A DNA stretch of 64,000 nt, from the NCBI GenBank assembly GCA_947489585.1, contig CANLEE010000001.1:614946-678945 (forward strand). Reading direction: 5' to 3'. This stretch comes from an uncultured Psychroserpens sp. GTDB taxonomy: Bacteria > Bacteroidota > Bacteroidia > Flavobacteriales > Flavobacteriaceae. The position numbers and the translations under genes were made by a program. The notes beneath the pieces were generated by a model. The model was not told the origin of the DNA. It saw only the letters and a list, made by a program, of their open reading frames with translations, and did no database searches. Of this stretch, positions 17,660 through 25,487 are shown piece after piece (the stretch's first letter is position 1; every line of letters begins with the position of its first letter).

Positions 17660-17690
17660 AAAAAGATTCCTCTTTTGAAGGAATCTTTTC
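17660..17690 (-). terminator. greA terminator
   Basis: An 11-bp stem (AAAAGATTCCT/AGGAATCTTTT) with a 7-base loop is followed by T residues on the reverse strand, 26 bp after the greA stop codon. Confidence 0.8.
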
Positions 17691-17715
17691 TAAATATATT
17701 AACAAGTTTGTCTAT

Positions 17716-18189
17716 TTATCTCGAAATCTCTAAAATATCAAATTTCATAACACCGTTTGGCACTTGCACTTCTGCAACTTCACCAACCGATTTTCCTAAA
17801 AGTCCTTTTCCGATAGGAGAATTGACAGAGATTTTCCCAGATGCTAAATCGGCTTCACCATCAGCAACTAAGGTATATGTCATTTCCATACCATTAGTTT
17901 GGTTTTTAATCTTTACTTTAGATAATACTAATGCTTTTGACGTGTCCATTTGAGACTCATCAATAACACGAGCACCAGCTAGGGTTTCTTCCAGTTTAGA
18001 AATCTTCATTTCTAACATCCCTTGCGCTTCTTTAGCAGCATCATATTCGGCATTTTCACTCAAATCCCCTTTATCTCTAGCCTCTGCAATGGCTTGAGAC
18101 GCTCTTGGACGCTCTATATCTTTTAATTGTTTTAACTCATCTCTTAGCTTTTTTAAGCCTTCGGGAGTATAATAAGATACTTTACTCAT
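17716..18189 (-). CDS. greA: Transcription elongation factor GreA
   Basis: The 157-residue protein has the GreA N-terminal coiled coil (about 8-75, with A-R-x-K-G-D-L-S-E-N-A-E-Y-D-A-A-K at its tip) and the C-terminal FKBP-like domain (I-S-V-N-S-P-I-G-K-G-L-L-G-K). It binds backtracked RNA polymerase and stimulates transcript cleavage. The 5' leader carries two stem-loops, one of which looks like a terminator, suggesting control of its own expression. Confidence 0.96.
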   Translation of the reverse strand: MSKVSYYTPEGLKKLRDELKQLKDIERPRASQAIAEARDKGDLSENAEYDAAKEAQGMLEMKISKLEETLAGARVIDESQMDTSKALVLSKVKIKNQTNGMEMTYTLVADGEADLASGKISVNSPIGKGLLGKSVGEVAEVQVPNGVMKFDILEISR

Positions 18190-18214
18190 AATTCATTCGT
18201 TTACTTATAAAAAG

Positions 18215-18234
18215 ATGCCGAACTCGTTCAGCAT
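18215..18234. repeat. Half-unit of palindromic repeat family A in greA leader
   Basis: A 20-bp inverted repeat reads ATGCTGAAC-GA-GTTCGGCAT on the reverse strand. It resembles the hairpins of the leuS element at 4387-4454. It lies in the untranslated leader 25 bp before the greA ATG. Confidence 0.55.
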
Positions 18235-18260
18235 AAAAAAAATCTCGCTATCACGAGATT
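18234..18260 (-). promoter_or_regulatory. Terminator-like hairpin in greA leader
   Basis: On the reverse strand AATCTCG-TGATAG-CGAGATT is followed by eight T. It lies between the putative -7 box (18267-18274) and greA, so it could attenuate greA or cap the mRNA 5' end. Confidence 0.6.
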
Positions 18261-18266
18261 AATATA

Positions 18267-18274
18267 CAAAGATA
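18267..18274 (-). promoter_or_regulatory. greA promoter -7 box
   Basis: TATCTTTG on the reverse strand is a full match to TAnnTTTG, 78 bp before the greA ATG. The leader hairpin begins six bases downstream. Confidence 0.55.
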
Positions 18275-18368
18275 CAAAATATTTAATTCAACCTTTAAAA
18301 TATTGTAAATTGCGACCCGTAAATAGGTTTTTAATAAAAAACCTTAATTACTTAAAAAAATTATATTC

Positions 18369-18794
18369 ATGAAGAAAATCTTAATTGTTTTATCACTTGT
18401 ATTTTTAACCAATTGCGGTAGTGATGATGGTATAAATAATTGCAATTTCTTATTCAATGTAGGCGTTAATGCTACACTCAATTTAAATTTGCCTGAATAC
18501 AGTCAATTAATATTTACAAGCAACTCTGTATATATCCCAAATCAAGGAAATGCTGGTGTTTATGTGACTAATGTTGGAAATGATAATTATAGAGCTTGGG
18601 ATGCAGCAGACCCAAATCATGCACCATCTTCATGTTCGCTTTTACAAATTGATGGTGCTAATGTCACATGTGGTTGTAGCGATGAAAATGAATACAGCCT
18701 ATTTACAGGACAGTCTCTTGGAGAGCAATTACAATGTGGCCTCAAAGAATACCGAGTTACACTTTCGGGAAACAATTTGGTGATTAGCAATTAA
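18369..18794 (+). CDS. Rieske-fold-like lipoprotein with degenerate cluster ligands
   Basis: The 141-residue lipoprotein has a signal ending T-N-C (Cys16). Its C-terminal half follows the Rieske layout: A-W-D-A-A-D-P-N-H-A at the first ligand box and C-G-C-S with Y-S-L-F-T-G-Q-S at the second. Canonical boxes are C-T-H and C-P-C-H, so at least one Cys and a His are missing, and a 2Fe-2S cluster is unlikely. Similar degenerate proteins occur in other flavobacteria. The leader has a small A/T-rich hairpin (about 18327-18346), and a strong terminator follows. Confidence 0.75.
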   Translation: MKKILIVLSLVFLTNCGSDDGINNCNFLFNVGVNATLNLNLPEYSQLIFTSNSVYIPNQGNAGVYVTNVGNDNYRAWDAADPNHAPSSCSLLQIDGANVTCGCSDENEYSLFTGQSLGEQLQCGLKEYRVTLSGNNLVISN

Positions 18795-18818
18795 ATTTTA
18801 CACAAAATATATCCTATA

Positions 18819-18849
18819 AAAACTCTCAAATCGATGACTTGAGAGTTTT
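18819..18849. terminator. Terminator after the Rieske-like gene
   Basis: The stem AAAACTCTCAA/TTGAGAGTTTT is followed by eight T on the forward strand. The A run on its left side lets it serve the convergent TonB receptor transcript as well. Confidence 0.8.
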
Positions 18850-18879
18850 TTTTATTTCTTTTCGTTTGCTGCAGAAATT

Positions 18880-21108
18880 TTAAAATTTCAAAGTCACACC
18901 TACTAAAAAGTTAGTTGTTGCTTGTGGGTAAAACCCTGCGAAGTATCCTGTTGAAATTCCTGTTGGACTGTCGGCATCTTCAAAATCAAAAGAACCAAAA
19001 TACCCATTAGACACATACTTCTCATTAAAAATATTATTCACTAACCCTGAAAACACAACCGATTTAAAAATGGATTTGGGTTTCCATTCATAAGTGATAT
19101 TAAAATCATTGATAAAATAGCTTTCCAATTTTGAATCTGGATTTTCAGTGTTTCCCATAAACTGTTCACCTACATATTTACTTAAAATAGACATTTGGAA
19201 CCCTTCTTTTGGCTGAAACACAAATGCATTGGCGGCGATCAACTCAGGAGAGAAAGAAATATCCGTTTTGCCCAAGTTAATTAATTCTCCATTAAAAGAT
19301 TCGAAGGTTTCTTTGTTTTTATTTGAACTCATTGTGAAGTTTGGTTGTACCGAAAACTTTTCTGTAATCGCTATTGCAGCATCTACTTCTAAGCCTAAAC
19401 GATAACTATCACCACTATTTGCTCTTACAGGATCTCCTGTAGTATCAATTTGTCCTGTTAAGATTAACTGTTCATTATATAACATATAATAAGCATTAAC
19501 ATTCAATCTAAATTTTTGCGTGTTATGTCTCCAACCTAACTCAAAATCATTAAGTTGCTCAGGTTTTACGGTTGCATTGTTTTCAAAATCACTTCTGTTT
19601 GGTTCACGATTAGCTCTTGCATAAGAAAAATACAAACTGTTATTGTTATTAACTTTATAGGTAATTCCGGCTTTTGGGTTGAAAAAACTATAATTCTCAT
19701 CAATATTAAACGGAAGTCTACCAGAAGTCAAACCAGAGGTTTTATAACCTACTAATCGTAATTGTAAATCACCATATAAACTTACCTTATCATTGACGCG
19801 ATAGGTTGCTTTACTGAAAAAACTTAAATCTGATTTTTTACCATTCCCTTCATAATAGCGATCTCTTATTTCACTGTCACTAGCAAATTCTGACCAAATG
19901 ATTTCTCCAAAATGATCACCATCATAAAAACTATAAGAACTTCCAAAAGTTAGATTTATAGTATTGTTTTTATAATTCGCACTCGCATTAAGCACATAAA
20001 AATCATTATCTAACCAACGTCGCCTAATTAAATCGGTCGTACTTATAGTCTCACCTCCTATATCTAATGGTGTCAAATCGTAATCTAAAAAATCTTCATC
20101 TTCCTTGTATTGCTCAAAATAGCCTCTTCCGTAGGTATAGTTTAAACCAATAGTTGTAGACCATCTATTAGTATAACGTTGATTCCAATGCAATTGATAA
20201 TGATCTTGGTTATAATTATCAACCTCATTATCATAAAAACGTGTAACACCATCGGCATCTGTATAAATCCCTGAAGGATTAAATGTTCTATCATTTTCTA
20301 AAGTTTCAGCATCAATCCCATTCCAGGCCTGGTATGTGACTTCTTTCCCTCCAAATGTGATCGCTTTAATTAAGGTATTATCATCGACATAAGAACCTTG
20401 TAAGAAATAGGATTTTAAATCGGTTTCTGCTCTATCAATATAACCATCTGACGAAATATTTGACAAACGACCAGCAATTTCAATATGGTCATTTAATAGT
20501 CCCGTACTAAATTTTATAGTATGTTTTCTAGTGTTATAACTTCCAAAAGAATTAGAAATCTCTCCATTAGATATTTTTGAAACAGCATCAGTCAATACAT
20601 TAATACTTGCTCCAAATGCTCCAGAGCCATTAGTAGACGTTCCAACACCACGCTGCAATTGTAAACTTTCTACCGAAGATGCAAAATCGCCTAAATTCAC
20701 CCAAAATGTCCCTAACGATTCCGCATCATTATATGGAATTCCATTAATCGTAACATTAGTAGATTGTGCATTAATTCCACGAACTCTAATCCCAGTATAG
20801 CCAACACCTGCCCCTGCATCGGTAGTTGTTACAACCGATGGCAAATAGTTTAAAAGCACTGGAATATCTTGTCCTAAATTACGCTTAGCTAGCTCCTTTT
20901 TAGTAACATTACTATGTGTAATTGGAGATGTTGCGTTTACTCTTACAGCTTTGACCAGAACTTCATCTAGCTTTTCTGTTTTGGTAGAATCTTGTTGTTT
21001 TTCTTGAGCAGAACTCGAAAACGTAAAGGCTAGTAAAACGATAAAAAATAAACTAGCAAGAGATTCCTGCCTTCGCAGGAATGAGAAAAAATTGAATAAA
21101 AATTTCAT
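18880..21108 (-). CDS. TonB-dependent receptor under TPP riboswitch, probable thiamine uptake
   Basis: The 742-residue outer-membrane receptor has a signal peptide ending S-A-Q, a plug domain (about 45-165, with G-I-R-V-R-G and L-Q-R-G-V-G-T-S-T-N-G-S-G-A-F-G-A) and a beta-barrel ending in L-K-F. By sequence alone it looks like a generic iron-type receptor. A TPP riboswitch in its leader indicates a thiamine or precursor substrate, as proposed for riboswitch-linked receptors in Bacteroidota. The signal peptide contains F-S-F-L-R-R-Q-E-S, encoded by an inserted palindrome (21063-21082). Transport genes lie upstream on the same strand. Confidence 0.9.
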   Translation of the reverse strand: MKFLFNFFSFLRRQESLASLFFIVLLAFTFSSSAQEKQQDSTKTEKLDEVLVKAVRVNATSPITHSNVTKKELAKRNLGQDIPVLLNYLPSVVTTTDAGAGVGYTGIRVRGINAQSTNVTINGIPYNDAESLGTFWVNLGDFASSVESLQLQRGVGTSTNGSGAFGASINVLTDAVSKISNGEISNSFGSYNTRKHTIKFSTGLLNDHIEIAGRLSNISSDGYIDRAETDLKSYFLQGSYVDDNTLIKAITFGGKEVTYQAWNGIDAETLENDRTFNPSGIYTDADGVTRFYDNEVDNYNQDHYQLHWNQRYTNRWSTTIGLNYTYGRGYFEQYKEDEDFLDYDLTPLDIGGETISTTDLIRRRWLDNDFYVLNASANYKNNTINLTFGSSYSFYDGDHFGEIIWSEFASDSEIRDRYYEGNGKKSDLSFFSKATYRVNDKVSLYGDLQLRLVGYKTSGLTSGRLPFNIDENYSFFNPKAGITYKVNNNNSLYFSYARANREPNRSDFENNATVKPEQLNDFELGWRHNTQKFRLNVNAYYMLYNEQLILTGQIDTTGDPVRANSGDSYRLGLEVDAAIAITEKFSVQPNFTMSSNKNKETFESFNGELINLGKTDISFSPELIAANAFVFQPKEGFQMSILSKYVGEQFMGNTENPDSKLESYFINDFNITYEWKPKSIFKSVVFSGLVNNIFNEKYVSNGYFGSFDFEDADSPTGISTGYFAGFYPQATTNFLVGVTLKF
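21063..21082. repeat. Palindromic repeat (family B) in receptor signal peptide
   Basis: The perfect inverted repeat ATTCCTGC-CTTC-GCAGGAAT lies in frame within codons 9-16 of the TonB receptor. It encodes the S-F-L-R-R-Q-E-S signature that I recognise from dispersed repeats in many genomes. It is unlike surrounding codon use. Confidence 0.75.
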
Positions 21109-21194
21109 ACGACTATACAGTTATAATCGAATAAAAAGAGGTCATTATTCTTGGTTAATAATTAAAATTTTAAACGCTAATACTAATTTGATTA

Positions 21195-21247
21195 GAAAAA
21201 TGCCTAAGCATTTTTTGCACTCACTAAAAATGTCTAATGGACATTCT
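21195..21247 (-). promoter_or_regulatory. Expression platform of the TPP riboswitch
   Basis: Two short hairpins follow the aptamer on the reverse strand: AATGTC/GACATT with a U run (21226-21245) and AAAAATGC/GCATTTTT (21196-21215). Each ends in a run of U, which fits transcription attenuation when TPP is bound. The stems are short and A/U-rich, so this is an inference. Confidence 0.5.
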
Positions 21248-21249
21248 AT

Positions 21250-21338
21250 TAACGTTCGCTTCCTAAACAGCATTACCTGTTCTAGGTTCAATGGGTATGA
21301 TCTCAGCCGATAATAGGCACCCCTTTTTTGAGAACGCT
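21250..21338 (-). promoter_or_regulatory. TPP (THI-box) riboswitch aptamer
   Basis: The reverse strand carries the THI-box core in order: GGGGTGCC, GGCTGAGA (CTGAGA complement at 21301-21306), ATACCC, TGAACCT (21284-21296), an ACAGG arm, TAATGCTG and GGAA. Flanking CGTTC and GAACG can close P1. Spacing and motif order match the TPP aptamer. It precedes only the TonB receptor, so TPP should repress receptor synthesis. Confidence 0.93.
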
Positions 21339-21339
21339 G

Positions 21340-21347
21340 CAAAGATA
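21340..21347 (-). promoter_or_regulatory. Promoter -7 box of the riboswitch transcript
   Basis: TATCTTTG on the reverse strand matches TAnnTTTG and places the transcription start close to the 5' strand of the aptamer P1 helix. Confidence 0.6.
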
Positions 21348-21392
21348 AAATAGATTTACCATTTGGGCATCAAGAATTATTGATTTTTTTAA

Positions 21393-21800
21393 TTAATCCA
21401 TTTCAGGAGGCTTCCGATTAGCTTTTTTTTCAGAATTCTTACGTTTGTTGACTAATCGTTTTTTGATTACAGCTTTAGGGATTTTTGTTAGAATACGCGC
21501 TTTGTCTTCAACAAGGTTAACTTTAAGTAATTCTAAAAACCTTTGAATAACAATCGCTTTATTTCTGAATTGACTTCGGCTCTCACCACACTGAATAATA
21601 AGTACACTATCTTTAGTTAATCGTGTTTTCAAATTAGCTTTAAGCAATTCTTTTTGTGCTTCACTAAGCACTTTAGAGTTTAATAAATCAAAGGTTAATT
21701 CTACTTTAGATGCTGTTTTATTGACATGTTGTCCACCAGCTCCAGAGCTTCTAACAGCTTTAAAAGCTAATTCATTTAATATCGCTTGCTCATCAAACAT
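21393..21800 (-). CDS. arfB: ArfB-type peptidyl-tRNA hydrolase
   Basis: The 135-residue protein has the release-factor-like GGQ motif at 22-24 within S-S-G-A-G-G-Q-H-V-N-K. It ends in a Lys/Arg-rich tail (from about residue 108) that in ArfB enters the empty mRNA channel. It rescues ribosomes stalled on truncated mRNA by hydrolysing peptidyl-tRNA. Its ATG overlaps the stop codon of the DUF4301 gene by one base, showing coupling. It has no evident link to the thiamine genes. Confidence 0.92.
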   Translation of the reverse strand: MFDEQAILNELAFKAVRSSGAGGQHVNKTASKVELTFDLLNSKVLSEAQKELLKANLKTRLTKDSVLIIQCGESRSQFRNKAIVIQRFLELLKVNLVEDKARILTKIPKAVIKKRLVNKRKNSEKKANRKPPEMD

Positions 21801-23359
21801 TAGTATTTAATTTGATGGGGTGCTTTAAGTAAATCGTTAACTGTTTTTACAGGATTAAAAGTAATTAATGGTACTTCTACAAAAACCGTATTCCAGTTTG
21901 CCATACTACCATTCCATAACCCTGGGAGCTCAAGTGCTTTTAAGTCTTTACCCGTTTTAGTTTTCATAGTAATGAAAGCTGTTTTATCGTCTACAAATTT
22001 CTTGAGGTCAAATTTTTCACCTTTGTAGTTTTTAATTCCGCAGACTAAATCTACTGGATTAAAATGTGTAGCGCCTTTCAAGATATCTTTTTGATGCCTA
22101 CTTTTTTTATTGATTTGGGCAGATTCAACAATTTGAAGTGAGGTATTTCCGCTTTCATCTTTTGTCCAAAATGGACCTCCTCCTGGTTCTCCTTCATTTT
22201 TCACCATGCCACAGACTCGAATTGGTCGATTTAATTTTTCAGCTAAATACTCAATTTGGTATTTTAAGGAGTATTTTTCAAATTCTGTGCTTATTTTTAC
22301 ATTTAATTTATTGACCAAAAATTCTGCTATTCCAATAAGTTGTTCTTCGGAAAGATTGTCTTCATCCAATAAATTAAGATATTTAAATGCTAGCTCTTGA
22401 ATTTCAATTAAAATGCCTGCTAATACTTTTTTATACTTAGCAACATCCTTTTTATATTTATAAGTTACAACATTATCAATATTTTTAATAAAAATAATAT
22501 CAGCATCTAAGTCATTTAAGTTTTCAATCAACGCACCATGACCCGATGGTCTAAACAGCAATGAACCATCTTCGTCTCTAAAAGGTTTGTTTTTTGGCGT
22601 TACTGCTATCGTATCTGTTGATTCCTTCTGATATGAGAATGAAATATCAAATTTTGAGCCTGTTTTTTCTTCTACTTTTTTCTCGATTCGAGCAAACTCT
22701 TCATCAAATTTATGATTGTGTTTTTCTGAAATTGTAAAGTGCAATTTCGTAGAATCATCACTTGAAGAATATAAAGCCGACTCATACAAATGTTCACCGA
22801 AAGCCGTTGAAATTTCCTGATTTTTATAGATATGAAATGGTAATAATCCTTTCGGAAAATTTCCATAATCAAGTTTATCAGCATCCAACATCATTTGGAC
22901 AAATTTTAGACGTTGCTCGTTAATGGATAATGTATCAAAATCAGGATATATATCTTCAAGTTTTTCATAAACAATATGATAAAACGGAAATTTATCTAAA
23001 CCAATAAAGAACATAGATAAATCTTTATTTTTATGCCTATTGATATACGAGTTGATACTCTCTTTTTTATAATTATACTCTTCTAAAAATTGAAATAAAA
23101 ATTTAAACATTCTGGTTGCTGCACCGGACGCTGGAACAAATTTTAAGATGCATATAGTATCTTTTTTAGTCTCAAAACTCGACACAAAATGTTCCGTTTC
23201 ATTTTTAGACAATCTCAAAATTCCATTGTCTATTGTTGCTTCAGAAACTAAATTTGTAAAAGGTATTCCATTTTCAAAAAGTTTTATTTGTCGCTCAACT
23301 TGTTTTATGGTTAAGCCTTTACGTTCTATATGTTTTATATCTTTTTTAGAAAAATTCAA
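21800..23359 (-). CDS. DUF4301 family protein
   Basis: The 519-residue cytoplasmic protein matches DUF4301, with the conserved F-V-P-A-S-G-A-A-T-R-M-F-K near residue 78 and R-P-S-G-H-G-A-L-I-E-N-L-N near 270. The first motif resembles a nucleotidyltransferase-type glycine loop, so a sugar-nucleotide-like activity is possible but unproven. It overlaps the kinase gene upstream by 4 bp and arfB downstream by 1 bp. I recall this family next to thiamine transport genes in other flavobacteria, but this is not checked. Confidence 0.85.
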   Translation of the reverse strand: MNFSKKDIKHIERKGLTIKQVERQIKLFENGIPFTNLVSEATIDNGILRLSKNETEHFVSSFETKKDTICILKFVPASGAATRMFKFLFQFLEEYNYKKESINSYINRHKNKDLSMFFIGLDKFPFYHIVYEKLEDIYPDFDTLSINEQRLKFVQMMLDADKLDYGNFPKGLLPFHIYKNQEISTAFGEHLYESALYSSSDDSTKLHFTISEKHNHKFDEEFARIEKKVEEKTGSKFDISFSYQKESTDTIAVTPKNKPFRDEDGSLLFRPSGHGALIENLNDLDADIIFIKNIDNVVTYKYKKDVAKYKKVLAGILIEIQELAFKYLNLLDEDNLSEEQLIGIAEFLVNKLNVKISTEFEKYSLKYQIEYLAEKLNRPIRVCGMVKNEGEPGGGPFWTKDESGNTSLQIVESAQINKKSRHQKDILKGATHFNPVDLVCGIKNYKGEKFDLKKFVDDKTAFITMKTKTGKDLKALELPGLWNGSMANWNTVFVEVPLITFNPVKTVNDLLKAPHQIKY

Positions 23360-23922
23360 TGCGTTTTTTTTAAAAGTTTTTCAATTTGAGTTTTACAAAT
23401 AGTTAATCGTTGTTCAAAACTTCCTTTAACGATGACGTATGGCTTTTTAGCATCATTTAGAGCTTGTTCGAACCGATTAAATAAATGAAATCTATTGTTG
23501 GGTTGATCACGAATTCCATCTGCTTCCCATACCAGGTCAATATAAGTTAAAAAATACAAATCGTAGGTGTTTTCTTGTGCATATTTTTTAACTATTTCAG
23601 GGCAAAACCCATTGTAATAAAATTGAGAATAGACCTGAGTTTCTAGTAAATCGGTATCGCAAATCAAAAGTCGGTTTGCTGATTTCAACTGTTCATTTTC
23701 AGAGTACATTTGTCCTATAGCAATTGGCAAAACATCAGCTTTGGTTAGCTTTAAATTCTCTTCTGCTTTAGCTTCAGCATAACCACGCGAAAATTCGTCT
23801 ACATAAACAGTATCATAGTATTTGGCCAATGCTTTGGCTAAAGAGGATTTTCCAGTAGATTCTGGACCATATAAAACAATTTTTATACAGTTAGATGTGT
23901 GTTGTTTAAGCTTTTTTTCCAT
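23356..23922 (-). CDS. NadR-like P-loop kinase, candidate thiamine kinase
   Basis: The 188-residue protein has a Walker A motif G-P-E-S-T-G-K-S at 19-26 and the kinase half of NadR (D-E-F-S-R-G-Y, then C-D-T-D-L-L-E-T). NadR kinases phosphorylate ribosylnicotinamide. This gene lacks the adenylyltransferase domain and lies behind a PnuC-like transporter and a YkoF-like thiamine-binding protein. By context it probably phosphorylates imported thiamine, trapping it in the cell. It overlaps the transporter gene by 40 bp. Confidence 0.82.
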   Translation of the reverse strand: MEKKLKQHTSNCIKIVLYGPESTGKSSLAKALAKYYDTVYVDEFSRGYAEAKAEENLKLTKADVLPIAIGQMYSENEQLKSANRLLICDTDLLETQVYSQFYYNGFCPEIVKKYAQENTYDLYFLTYIDLVWEADGIRDQPNNRFHLFNRFEQALNDAKKPYVIVKGSFEQRLTICKTQIEKLLKKTH

Positions 23923-24515
23923 TTTCTATAGCCATAAATTGCCAAGACAGTAAAGATAATATATTGCAATGATAACATCCCTAATCCTCTATAGGCGTAC
24001 AATGGAATAGTAATGAGATCTCCAATAATCCAAAGTGTCCAGTTTTCAAGTTTTTTTGTCGCCATATACCACATTGCTGTGAAGAAAATACCAGAAGTGA
24101 CGATATCAATATAATTGGGGATTTCTAAAGTATAGTCAAATGCTTTGTAAACGATAAAAGTGACAATCATTGTAGCGACAAATAACCCAAATCCAATTAA
24201 TTTTTCTTTATTATTTGTTCTAGAAATCGGAACAGCATATTTGTCGTTTTTCTTTCGTGACCAATTCCACCAACCATAAATGCTCATTATAGAATAATAA
24301 AAATTCATCATCATATCACCTAGATATTGATTGATATAAAGTAAGTACACTGTAATTATAGTACAAATGATGCCTGTTGGGTATACTAAAATATCTTCGT
24401 TTTTTGCATACCAAACACTAGCAATACCAAAAACAAAAGCAACAGCTTCAAGAATAATTTGAGATGTTGGTGTATTCTGATAAGCGTCTAAAAAGAATTC
24501 AAAAATGTGGTTCAT
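23883..24515 (-). CDS. pnuT: PnuC-family transporter, probable PnuT thiamine transporter
   Basis: The 210-residue inner-membrane protein has about seven spans and the PnuC-type segment Y-G-W-W-N-W near residue 80. PnuC-family members facilitate diffusion of unphosphorylated vitamins trapped by kinases: PnuC for nicotinamide riboside, PnuT for thiamine. The thiamine assignment rests on the adjacent YkoF-like gene, the kinase and the TPP-controlled receptor. It overlaps genes on both sides, so the cluster is tightly coupled. Confidence 0.82.
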   Translation of the reverse strand: MNHIFEFFLDAYQNTPTSQIILEAVAFVFGIASVWYAKNEDILVYPTGIICTIITVYLLYINQYLGDMMMNFYYSIMSIYGWWNWSRKKNDKYAVPISRTNNKEKLIGFGLFVATMIVTFIVYKAFDYTLEIPNYIDIVTSGIFFTAMWYMATKKLENWTLWIIGDLITIPLYAYRGLGMLSLQYIIFTVLAIYGYRKWKKSLNNTHLTV

Positions 24516-24759
24516 AGTTGTATCTATCAGATTTTACAATTTTCATATGCAGCAATCCATTTTCAATAAGTTCGAATGCATCTTTTATCTCAGTAGTTAA
24601 TAATTTCATCACCTCATCATAGTCACCATAAACTTGTGTGCTCAATGGGTTCTCAAGAACTTTCAAATTTGAAGCACGTAACTGCTTTATAAAATGAATA
24701 ATTGCAGGTTCGTAATCGTCATGCAAAGGAGTTAATGTGAGTTCTACTGATATCTTCAT
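24499..24759 (-). CDS. YkoF/MTH1187-like thiamine-binding protein
   Basis: The 86-residue protein fits the MTH1187/YkoF family (PF01910): I-S-V-E-L-T-L-T-P-L at the N-terminus, the S-T-Q-V-Y-G-D-Y-D-E-V motif in the middle and a ferredoxin-like alternation. Family members bind thiamine or its pyrimidine moiety. There is no signal peptide, so it acts in the cytoplasm, perhaps sensing or handing over thiamine. It overlaps both neighbours by a few bases. Confidence 0.85.
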   Translation of the reverse strand: MKISVELTLTPLHDDYEPAIIHFIKQLRASNLKVLENPLSTQVYGDYDEVMKLLTTEIKDAFELIENGLLHMKIVKSDRYNYEPHF

Positions 24760-25487
24760 AGTTGTATTTTTAATTCGTCAAAAAAGGAATCATTTACTTC
24801 AAAGGCTGTACCAATCACGACAACATTTGCGCCAGCATTATAAGCTGCTTCTAAGTGCTGTTTAGTTCTAATTCCACCACCAACAATTAAAGGAATGTTT
24901 AACTCTTGCTTTACAAGACTAATAATTTCTAATGGCACAGGATGTTGAGCTCCACTTCCTGCTTCAAGGTATATGAGTTGCATTCCAAGAAGTTCGCCTG
25001 CTTTTGCTGTATCGACAATCTGTTGTGCCTGTCGTCTAGCTAAAGGCTTTGTTTCTGTCACACGTTCAACAGCAGTTTGTTTACCATTTTCTATTAACAC
25101 ATAACCCGTTGGAATCACTTCCAAACTAGAATGTCTAAGTTGTGACACTGCTTTAATATGTTTACCAATTAAATATTCTGGATTATCACCAGAAATCAAT
25201 GATAAGAATAGTAAAGCATCTGCATGATTGGTAATTTGTGTCACATCACCCGGAAATAAGACAATAGGCAAATTGGTATACTTTTTAATTTCAGCAACCA
25301 AACAATTGGTATCATTCTCATCAACAGAACTTCCACCAACAAAGATGTGAGTCGCTATTGACGCATTTACTTTTTCAATAAAACCTGAGGCCATTTCAAC
25401 AGCCATTTTATCAGGATCTATAAGAATAGCCAATAGCTTTTTACCTTTGGAAATTGAACTTAATATGTTGTTGTAAACTACTTTCAT
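24756..25487 (-). CDS. Geranylgeranylglyceryl/heptaprenylglyceryl phosphate synthase (PcrB-like)
   Basis: The 243-residue TIM-barrel enzyme has the phosphate-binding motifs of the GGGPS family: L-I-D-P-D-K near residue 22, V-G-G-S-S near 51, Y-L-E-A-G-S-G-A near 173 and V-G-G-G-I-R-T near 203. It joins a polyprenyl diphosphate to glycerol-1-phosphate, making an ether lipid precursor. Bacteroidota homologues exist, but their end product is poorly known. No glycerol-1-phosphate dehydrogenase is nearby. It lies directly after the Sfp-type gene. Confidence 0.92.
   Translation of the reverse strand: MKVVYNNILSSISKGKKLLAILIDPDKMAVEMASGFIEKVNASIATHIFVGGSSVDENDTNCLVAEIKKYTNLPIVLFPGDVTQITNHADALLFLSLISGDNPEYLIGKHIKAVSQLRHSSLEVIPTGYVLIENGKQTAVERVTETKPLARRQAQQIVDTAKAGELLGMQLIYLEAGSGAQHPVPLEIISLVKQELNIPLIVGGGIRTKQHLEAAYNAGANVVVIGTAFEVNDSFFDELKIQL

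Noticed and set aside
21092..21342. Short ORFs on both strands upstream of the TonB receptor
   Set aside because: They overlap the TPP riboswitch aptamer and its promoter, which fully explain this stretch.
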